Assembly (NCBI GenBank): GCA_934486635.1
Contig: CAKSPZ010000008.1
Span: 1-12,562 of the forward strand
Direction of reading: 5' to 3'
From: an uncultured Eubacteriales bacterium
Lineage (GTDB): Bacteria > Bacillota > Clostridia > Oscillospirales > Acutalibacteraceae
DNA: 12,562 nt
Of this stretch, positions 1-7,700 are shown in pieces. The notes under the pieces are model-generated. The model had not been told where the DNA came from. It worked only from the letters and a program-made list of their open reading frames with translations, and did no database searches. Made by a program: the position numbers and the translations under genes. Numbering within the stretch: position 1 is the stretch's first letter; every line of letters begins with the position of its first letter.

Positions 1-2
1 TT

Positions 3-824
3 CCCATACATTTAAAATCTTTAACTATTGAAAATGAAACTTTTACCAAATGCACCAAACTATCTAATTTTACCATTTCCAGCTCTGTTACTTCCTTAAA
101 AATTTGCCCAAAAGCTTTTTTTGAATGTTATTCTCTTACTGATTTTAATATTTCTGATTCCATCACCTCATTAGTTATTAGCAATAACAGCTTCTTTAAC
201 TGCGAATTACTTTCTACATTTAAAGTTCCTAATAATATAACATCCTTGTTTATTGATAATTATGCCTTTGCTCTATGTCATAACTTATCTAACTTTAGTA
301 TCAGTAATAATGTCATATCTTTAACTATTGGTAATTATGCTTTTGCAGAATGTTCTAAACTTTCTAATTTTTACATTCCTGACACAGTTACCCATTTAAC
401 TATTGGTAATCATGCTTTTCAAAAATGCTTATCACTCCATACATTTTATGTTTCTAACTCACTTACATATTTAACTATCGAAGAAGGTACCTTTTATTTA
501 TGTAATGCACTATCTAAATTCAACATTCCCAATAATATCACAAAACTATCTATTGGCAACTCTGCATTTTCACATTGCAGTGAACTAACTGATTTTAATA
601 TTCCTAACAATTTAACAAACCTATTTATTAATAATTTTGCTTTTTGCGAATGTCCTAAACTCGCTAATTTCAACATTTCTAATAATTCTAAACTAGAAAC
701 ATTAACCATTCTTCGATATGCTTTTTCACAGTGTCCATCTCTTAATAGATTCTTTATACCTGTTTATGTAAAAAATAAAAATATTGATAGCAAAGCTTTT
801 GATATGAATACAAATATAGTATAA
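3..824 (+). CDS. C-terminal part of a BspA-type leucine-rich repeat protein (5' end outside window)
   Basis: The reading frame is open from the left edge, so this is the last 273 residues of a larger protein. An apparent TTG start at 246 lies inside the repeats and has no reason to be used. The visible part is almost entirely LRR_5/BspA-type repeats of 25 residues with the pattern LTIGNxAFxxCxxLxxFNIP. There are 10 full units, one of 27 residues, then a short cap ending AFDMNTNIV and a TAA stop. The cap resembles the ends of the two downstream paralogues (AFNENTQIHMQ and AFSDDTIIYYQ), so the missing N-terminus probably matches theirs: Nif11-like leader, linker and central domain. Proteins with these repeats are usually exported and act in adhesion or host binding. 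The family is clear; the function is inferred. No convincing terminator follows before the next promoter. Confidence 0.9.
   Translation, partial: PIHLKSLTIENETFTKCTKLSNFTISSSVTSLKICPKAFFECYSLTDFNISDSITSLVISNNSFFNCELLSTFKVPNNITSLFIDNYAFALCHNLSNFSISNNVISLTIGNYAFAECSKLSNFYIPDTVTHLTIGNHAFQKCLSLHTFYVSNSLTYLTIEEGTFYLCNALSKFNIPNNITKLSIGNSAFSHCSELTDFNIPNNLTNLFINNFAFCECPKLANFNISNNSKLETLTILRYAFSQCPSLNRFFIPVYVKNKNIDSKAFDMNTNIV
21..821 (+). repeat. LRR array, 10 full 25-27 residue units plus terminal cap
   Basis: This is a tandem coding repeat of about 75 bp per unit. Each unit carries L-x-I, then A-F-x-x-C, then L-x-x-F-x-I/V-P/S. One unit has two extra residues (SNNSKLET). The array runs to the stop codon. 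Its true repeat number is unknown because the left edge cuts it. Confidence 0.85.
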
Positions 825-894
825 AAATTTTTTATAAATTATTTTTATATTAATAATAATTCGCTCTATCTTTTATTTTATTGTTTGTTTCGCA

Positions 895-958
895 CTAATA
901 TCATTTACTTTTTTGCTTAAATATGGTATAATTTACTATACGATATCGAAAGCGAGGG
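895..958 (+). promoter_or_regulatory. Promoter and RBS module of the second LRR gene
   Basis: The -35-like box TTTACT is at 904-909. A 17-bp spacer leads to a perfect TATAAT at 927-932, preceded by TG at 924-925 (extended -10). The RBS GAGGG is at 954-958, 6 nt before the ATG at 965. The block CTAATATCATTTACTTTT, the -10 region and the RBS are nearly identical to those at 4679-4742. The 5' untranslated leader is expected to be about 25 nt. Confidence 0.75.
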
Positions 959-964
959 AATTTT

Positions 965-3900
965 ATGAATAATGAAATAAAAAGGTTCTATGAATACATA
1001 ATAGAAAATACTGATATTCAAGAAAATTTGAAAGAAAATTTAAAAAATATCAACACACAAAAAGAACTTGAAAATTTTATAGAACTAGAAATTATGCCGT
1101 TAGCTAAAGAAAATAACTTTAACTTCACACTTAATGATTTAATAAATTATGAAAAGGAATCTTTGCAACGTTTAACAAGTGAAGACTTATTAAATATTGC
1201 AGGAGGCACGTCTCCGAAATCACTGATTTTAAGCGGAGGATTATTTTCTTTAATATTACTTGGCTCCGGTACCATAAGCGGGACCACCGCTCATGCTACT
1301 TTGCCTACAGAAGTTGTCAAAAACTCTTTTGAAAAACACTTAAAAAACATTGACTATTCATTAAATAGCTTAGAAGAAAAATCAATTATACTTGAACAAA
1401 CTTCAAAACCTAAGCAAATTCAAGAAGCTTCACCTGAACTAACTTTAGAAACCAAGCAAACCCAAGAAGCTTCACCTGAACTAACTTTAGAAACTAAGCA
1501 AACCCAAGAAGTTTCACCTGAACTAACTTTAGAAACCAAGCAAGCCCAAGAAGTTTCACCTGAACTAACTTTAGAAACCAAGCAAGCCCAAGAAGTTTCA
1601 CCTGAACTAACTTTAGAAACCAAGCAAACCCAAGAAGCTTCACTTGAGCCACTTGTAGAAAATTCACAAGGCCAAATTTCTGCAGTCAAACAAATGGAAA
1701 AAGAAACTGTTTTTAAATCTACAGAGAAAATGCTTGCTGATAACGCTATACAGCAAAATAAGAACAATAATCAAGTCGATATCCCATACATTGTAAATGC
1801 ATTAAACTTATTAGATCCTTATGTTTATAATATAACCGGTGTCACGGAAAAATTTAGATTTTTTGATGTTTATAAAACACAAATTACTGTAGGAAAACCA
1901 TTAGGTGATAACATTCCCGGTTGGGAATTTAATAAAGATGAAGGTATCGGGTCGCCAAACTTTATGCGTTGTTTATTTCCTTCTTCCGCCGGTGTTTTAA
2001 ATTCCGAAAATGGTAATCCTAACATCCCTTCATTTTCAAAAGATTGTAAACCAACACCTGAAATGATTGCTAACTTTACCGGATACTTATATAAATATGT
2101 AAGATGTGAAGATGAAAACATCGTTAATGCTGCAAACAAAGAACTTGATAAAACAATAAATATCCTTAACGACTTAGATAAAAATAAAGAAAAAATTAAT
2201 GATATTAATAATTTTTTTAATAATCGTCTTGGATATAAATTAAACGGTGACTTTAGCAATAATATTAAAAAATTAAAAACATATTTATATTTATTAAAAA
2301 ATGCAACGTGTATGATACAAGAGCAAGAATTGCTTTATGATGAAGAAACTGAAGAAAGAGTTCTTCCTAAATATACCACTGAAAAAATGTTGATGTGCTA
2401 CTTTATACAGCACTTTAATCATGAGGAAGAAGTTAATCAATTTTATAATAGAGTAAAAAAAATAATTCTAACAAATAATAAACAAGTTAATTTAAACCTA
2501 GAAAATAGTTTAAATCGATTAGAAACTCTAAAAATAATTTTAGATAAAATTTCTAATACACCCAATTGCCCATATACCAATATTTTAGTATCAAATGGTA
2601 GTACACAAGTTATAAAACTAAATAAAAAAAATAAATTAATATTTACTTCTGATATATTTGCTGATTGCGCAGAAACTGTTATTAGGCAAATTATCAATTT
2701 ATTGAGTTATAATGATAAAATAAAATGGTCCTTTATTTTAGATGAAAACAACATTGCTCAAAAGGAACTTGAAATTAATAATATACTTAATGCAATAAAT
2801 AAAAATAATGAAGTTGATAAAAAAACACTCAAGGAACGTCTTATTTTATTTTTCTATTACCAGAAAACAAGAGGTGGAGCTGATATTTCTTCTCAAGAGG
2901 CTCGAACCTTTTGGAATTATGTAATTAGTCACATGAATAAGGAAAGCACTGAATATGTATATAAAATCCGTTATTCTCATAAAAATAATGAGCTAGATAC
3001 CGGTTGGATAAATTGCTTGAAATTAACATACAATATTCTTCATTCCTTAAAGGCTGATGATCCTTCCTTCCAAAAAAAATTAACTGATGCAAAAAGTAAA
3101 ATTGATACTCTCGACAAGAATTTTACTAATAAAGAAAATAACTTTGTCTTAAATAATAGCTTACAAGAAGCTATAAAATATACTCTTGGAATTATTACAA
3201 ATGTAAGCATTGATGAACCTTATGAAATTTTTGTACCAAGCTACAATAAAAATCAAGACATTTTTGCCACAGTTAACATTTCCAAATGCGATGAAGATAA
3301 TAATGTTTTATTTAAATTTCCTATTTCACAAATGATGGGACATGCTAGTATTGAGTATGCTCCATATTACATAAAAGAATTAAATGAAAATGAAGAAAAC
3401 CTTAAATTATTTTTAGAAAAAGATTATGTCGCTCAACTTCTGACTCGTAAATTTAACATTGAATGTATCGCAAAATATTCATTTAATTATTATTATGGTT
3501 CTGGCATAAGCAAAAAAGAACAGCAAGATATTTTTTTATTTAACAATTATTATGCTCTTTCATTTTTAAAAAGTGTTCAAGGTGAAGGCAACAATTCTCC
3601 ACAAATAGAATATTTACTTGAAACATGTTATATTTCAGCAGGTTCTTATAATTCCATCAATATTTTACATAGCAGTAAAAACAATAAAGATGAAAAATAT
3701 ACATTTTCAAATTTTATATATGATAATTATATAAATTCAAAAGAAACAATTAGTACCTTTTTCTTTCTTGGTGATGATCTTTCAACAATTGATATTAATT
3801 TCATGAAAGATGTAAATAATATTAATGAAATTTATGATATTTCAGAAAATAATAATCGTATTTTATGTAAAATTAAAACAGATAAAACTGCTGCCTTATT

Positions 3901-4546
3901 ATTTTTAGAAAATGATAATGAAATTATAATTCCTAAAGAAATTTCTATTAATCAAAATACTTATGTTGTATCTGAAATATTAGGCACAGCAAATAATAAT
4001 GTAACACATGTTTCCTTTCAAGATGATATAAAAAAACTAATTATTAGTGATGGTGCTTTTGCCAATTGCAAAGGTCTTAAAAGTTTTTCTATTCCTAAAT
4101 CTGTCACTTCTTTACTTATTGGCAAATATGCTTTTTATAATTGTACTGAACTTGAAACTTTTAATATCTTAGCAAACATTAATGCTTTAACTATTGATAA
4201 TGAAGCATTTAGCTCTTGTAAATCTCTTAAAAACTTTATTATTCCTAGTTCTGTTACTTCTTTATCTATTGGATATTCAACTTTTAATAATTGCAAAAAA
4301 TTCACCGAATTTATCGTCCCTAACTCTGTTACTTCTTTGTCTATCGGAATTAAAGCTTTTGAAAATTGTGAAAACTTCGAAAAATTTTCCTTTTTTGACG
4401 GCATTAACCTTCAATACTTATTTATTGGCAATCAAGCCTTTTATAATTGTAAAGAACTTGCTGAATTCAATGTCCCTAATCACATTAATGATATATTTAT
4501 TGATGAGAATGCCTTTAATGAAAATACTCAAATCCATATGCAATAA
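965..4546 (+). CDS. Nif11-type leader / uncharacterised domain / BspA-like LRR exported protein, 1193 aa
   Basis: The ATG at 965 is supported by GAGGG at 954-958 and an extended -10 promoter. Residues 1-81 look like a Nif11-type leader: a charged helical region, IMPLAKENNFNF, and a terminal LTSEDLLNIAGG with the double-glycine motif at 80-81. A hydrophobic stretch (about 86-101) then ends in TTAHA (107-111), resembling a signal peptidase I site. Six 14-residue repeats of the type KQTQEASPELTLET fill about 150-233. Residues 234-1024 form a domain I cannot name, shared with the next gene. Its conserved motifs include FRFFD, FMRCLFPSSAG, FADCAETV (Cys568), FWNYVIS and GHAS (His793). Residues 1025-1193 hold six full LRR_5 units plus a cap. 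It is likely exported and surface-associated. Whether C39-type processing, Sec, or both are used cannot be decided here. Terminator at 4568-4607. Confidence 0.9.
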   Translation: MNNEIKRFYEYIIENTDIQENLKENLKNINTQKELENFIELEIMPLAKENNFNFTLNDLINYEKESLQRLTSEDLLNIAGGTSPKSLILSGGLFSLILLGSGTISGTTAHATLPTEVVKNSFEKHLKNIDYSLNSLEEKSIILEQTSKPKQIQEASPELTLETKQTQEASPELTLETKQTQEVSPELTLETKQAQEVSPELTLETKQAQEVSPELTLETKQTQEASLEPLVENSQGQISAVKQMEKETVFKSTEKMLADNAIQQNKNNNQVDIPYIVNALNLLDPYVYNITGVTEKFRFFDVYKTQITVGKPLGDNIPGWEFNKDEGIGSPNFMRCLFPSSAGVLNSENGNPNIPSFSKDCKPTPEMIANFTGYLYKYVRCEDENIVNAANKELDKTINILNDLDKNKEKINDINNFFNNRLGYKLNGDFSNNIKKLKTYLYLLKNATCMIQEQELLYDEETEERVLPKYTTEKMLMCYFIQHFNHEEEVNQFYNRVKKIILTNNKQVNLNLENSLNRLETLKIILDKISNTPNCPYTNILVSNGSTQVIKLNKKNKLIFTSDIFADCAETVIRQIINLLSYNDKIKWSFILDENNIAQKELEINNILNAINKNNEVDKKTLKERLILFFYYQKTRGGADISSQEARTFWNYVISHMNKESTEYVYKIRYSHKNNELDTGWINCLKLTYNILHSLKADDPSFQKKLTDAKSKIDTLDKNFTNKENNFVLNNSLQEAIKYTLGIITNVSIDEPYEIFVPSYNKNQDIFATVNISKCDEDNNVLFKFPISQMMGHASIEYAPYYIKELNENEENLKLFLEKDYVAQLLTRKFNIECIAKYSFNYYYGSGISKKEQQDIFLFNNYYALSFLKSVQGEGNNSPQIEYLLETCYISAGSYNSINILHSSKNNKDEKYTFSNFIYDNYINSKETISTFFFLGDDLSTIDINFMKDVNNINEIYDISENNNRILCKIKTDKTAALLFLENDNEIIIPKEISINQNTYVVSEILGTANNNVTHVSFQDDIKKLIISDGAFANCKGLKSFSIPKSVTSLLIGKYAFYNCTELETFNILANINALTIDNEAFSSCKSLKNFIIPSSVTSLSIGYSTFNNCKKFTEFIVPNSVTSLSIGIKAFENCENFEKFSFFDGINLQYLFIGNQAFYNCKELAEFNVPNHINDIFIDENAFNENTQIHMQ
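1412..1663 (+). repeat. Six tandem 42-bp coding repeats (14-aa linker units)
   Basis: Units start at 1412, 1454, 1496, 1538, 1580 and 1622. The first five are nearly identical at the DNA level and encode KQ(T/A/I)QE(A/V)SPELTLET. The sixth is degenerate (SLEPLVEN). They form an extended acidic/Gln-rich linker between the export region and the central domain. Near-identity of the units points to recent expansion by slippage or recombination. Confidence 0.9.
4037..4543 (+). repeat. LRR array, 6 full units plus terminal cap
   Basis: This array covers residues 1025-1193 of the second gene. Its five 25-residue units and one of 27 residues are followed by the cap IFIDENAFNENTQIHMQ. It is preceded by IIIPKEISINQNTYVVSEIL, a typical lead-in to BspA-type repeats. 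It is by far the shortest of the three arrays. Confidence 0.85.
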
Positions 4547-4567
4547 ACTATAAAAATAAATTTAATT

Positions 4568-4607
4568 AAAATAAACCACTGCTATTCTCGGTGGTTTATT
4601 TTGTTTT
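4568..4607 (+). terminator. Rho-independent terminator after the second LRR gene
   Basis: A 12-bp stem pairs 4568-4579 (ending ATAAACCAC) with 4591-4602 (GTGGTTTAT...). It has an 11-nt loop and a T-rich tail, TTTTGTTTTA. It lies 22 bp after the stop codon. It also argues against any start of the next gene upstream of 4750. Confidence 0.85.
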
Positions 4608-4678
4608 ATATCACTATACATATAATTTTTATAGTTATTACCTTTACTTATATTTTTTGCAAAACTGTACATATTACA

Positions 4679-4742
4679 CTAATATCATTTACTTTTCGCC
4701 ACAAATATGGTATAATCTACTATATAGTGTCGAAAATGAGGG
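4679..4742 (+). promoter_or_regulatory. Promoter and RBS module of the third LRR gene
   Basis: TTTACT at 4688-4693, a 17-bp spacer, then TGG-TATAAT with TATAAT at 4711-4716. RBS GAGGG at 4738-4742, 7 nt before the ATG at 4750. Spacing and sequence match the module at 895-958 nearly base for base, and similarity continues into the first codons of both genes. Confidence 0.75.
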
Positions 4743-4749
4743 AATTTTT

Positions 4750-7700
4750 ATGAATAATGAAATAAAAAGATTTTATGAATATTTAATAGAAAATACTAAT
4801 GTTCAAGAAAAATTGAAAAAAAACTTAAAAATTATTAAAACACAAAAAGAACTTGAAAACTTTATGAAACTAGAAATCATGCCGTTGGCTAAAAAAAATA
4901 ATTTTAACCTTAATCTTAATGATTTAATGAATCATGAAAAAAAATCTTTGCAACATTTAACAAACGAAGACTTGTTAAATGTTGCAGGTGGTATATCTCC
5001 GAAATCACTAATTCTAAGCGGAGGAATATTTTCTTTAGTATTACTTGGTTCTGGCGCAATAAATGGAAATACCGCTCATGCTGCTTTACCTATGAATCTT
5101 GTCCAAAAATCAACAAATAATTTAGAAAAAAGCAAACCTATAATATTAAGTAATAAAAACGACAAATCAGTTGAAAACAATCAACCGAGCCAATTGGATT
5201 TAAAACCAGAACCTACCAAAGTTCAAATGGCTCAATCTAAAATTAAACAAGAACCTACCAAAAGTCAAACGACTCAATCTGAATTTAAACAAGAACCTAC
5301 CAAAAGTCAAACGACTCAATCTGGATTTAAACCAGAAGTTACTGAAGTTCAAGTAGCTCAATCTGAATTTAAACCAGAACCTATCCAAAATCAAGCAACT
5401 CAATCTGAACTTAAACAAGAACTTACACCTGAACAAATGCCACAAAATGTAATTATGAATTCATCTGATACACTAGATAATACTTCTTCTGCGAAAAATG
5501 AAGTCAATAATACTGATATGACTTATATTGCTGAGGCACTAAATTTGCTCGACCCTTATATATATAATATATCCGGCACTACAGAAAGATTTAGGTTTTT
5601 TGATGGAAGCAAAACACAAATTGCAGTTGGTAGATCTCTTGGTGACAATGTTCCCGCTTGGGAATTTAATAAGGATCAAGGCGAAGGGTCTGCTAACTTT
5701 ATGCGCTGTCTATTTCCTTCTTCAGCGGGTACGTTAAACTCAGATGGTGGTGTTGCTAGTTTACCTTCATTTACAAATGACTGTGCACCAACCCCTGAAA
5801 CTATCGCACACATTGCTGCTTACATACATAATCATGTTAGACGTGAAAATAGTTCACTAAAAAAATTAGTCAATAAATACTGGCAAGACTATAGTTTCGG
5901 CGTAAAACTTTTAGATTTTATAGAAGGATATAGACCCAAACCTAAACCGGGTTCAAAGCGTGAAGACAACAATATTTATACATATATTGAAAAAAATTCA
6001 AATTTAATTGACAGAATAAAAAACTCAATTAAATTGAGAAATTGGGATAAAGTTCATGAATTAAAAAACACACAGGAGCTAATTAATCTTGTTAAAGATA
6101 TTAGTACATTTAATAATTATTTGAAAAGTGTCCCTTCTCATTTTTCTAATAAAGAAAAAAATACAGAATATAAAACTTTTATAAATACATACTTATATTT
6201 ATTAAAAAACGCCACTTATATGGTAGAAAAACAAGAAATTCTCAATGAAAACCCTACTGATAATCAATTTTTGCCGAAGTATACCACTGAAAAAATGCTA
6301 ATGTGTTACTTTATTCATAATTTTAATACTGAAAACGATGTTAATCAATTTTACAATGAAGCCAAAAAAATAATTCTAATAAATAATAATAACAATGATA
6401 AATTAAGTTTGCAAAATAGTTTAGAGCGCTTAGCCAATGTTAAAAATTTACTATATAAAATTTCTCAAACTAAAGACTGCCCATACACTGAACCTCTCGT
6501 TGAAAATGGTAGTTGTCAATTCGTGGAGTTTACCACAAGCAATACACTAAAATTCAACTCTAATACGTTTGCTGATTGCGCTGATACGGTGGTTAGGCAT
6601 ATTATAAATTTATTGAGCTACCATGATAGCAATGGTTGGAATTTTATTTTAGGAAATTTAAATGATTATGATAAAAGCTTTGAAAATAGCGTTAATGATG
6701 TATATAATGCTATAAATAGCAATAGTGAAATTGATAAAAAACCAATAAAAGATCGCCTTTTGCAATTTTTTTACTATCAGGCAACAAAAAGCGGTACTAC
6801 CTCTGCTTCGCAGGGAAATCGAACTTTTTGGAATTATGCAATTAGCAACATGGATAAAGATACACAATATCTTTATAAAATTAGGTATAATAACAAAGGT
6901 AACGAACTTAAATGTGGTTGGATAAACTGTTTGAAGTTAACTTATAACATTATTTATACTTTAAAATCCTCAGATCAATCTTTTAATCAACCATTAGCCG
7001 ATGCAAAAAGTAAAATTGATGATTTAGATAAAAATTTTAGAGATAAAAAAGATTATCAGACTTTAAAGACAAAACTAGACCAAGCGATAATAGCTACTTT
7101 TGGCATAATCACTAAAATACAAATTAGTGACGACAATGATAAAACTGAAAAATTTGAAGTCAATGAAAATGATATTTTTACAAAAATTTATATTTCTAAA
7201 TGCAGCAATAATGGGGATATTATATTCACCTTCCCTATTACTCATCGCATTGGTCACGCATCTATTAATTTTTCACCCAACACTACAACCCCTTTTAACG
7301 ATACTCCTGAAGATAAAAAACTCGAAGACTTTTTGAAGGAGGATTCTATTGCTCAATTTTTGTCTAATATATTTAATATTTCCTGTAATTCAAAACTCGA
7401 GTTCAACTGTATTTTTGGCCCAGGGATTAATATTTCCAAAGATGCGAAAAAAACTAACAATACTACATTTTATAACAATTATAACACTCTTAGATTTTTA
7501 AAAGAATCTTTGGGCGAAGCCAATAACGCTTGGAGAATTGACCAATCCTTAAGTTTGTTCTCAATAAATATTAATAACATTTCTAACATCAATGTAAAAA
7601 GTAAAAACAATAGTATAGTATCCCTTTCTCAATTTATCTTCGATAGTTATATAAGAACCAGAGACCAATTCATACTCTTTTTAACTATAAATCCCCTTTT

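Noticed and set aside
246..824. Complete small LRR protein starting at TTG 246
   Set aside because: The same frame is open and filled with LRR units back to the left edge, and 246 is in the middle of a repeat.
825..890. Terminator after the first LRR gene
   Set aside because: Only weak A/T palindromes (AATTATT...AATAATT) are present, which are expected by chance in such AT-rich sequence.
1412..1663. Regular 42-bp direct repeats as a CRISPR array
   Set aside because: The repeats are contiguous without spacers, keep the reading frame and encode a 14-residue protein repeat.
1420..1767. Long antisense open frame across the 42-bp repeats
   Set aside because: It is a shadow of the repeated codons: no RBS, no recognisable protein, and the sense strand has a strong gene.
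4194..4553. Alternative-frame hydrophobic ORF overlapping the LRR end of the second gene
   Set aside because: It is a shifted reading of LRR repeats rich in L and I, with no RBS, fully inside a well-supported gene.
4591..4749. N-terminal extension of the third LRR gene from the ATG at 4591
   Set aside because: It would begin in the right arm of the upstream terminator and read through its own promoter. The paralogue start at 4750 has an RBS and the conserved leader.
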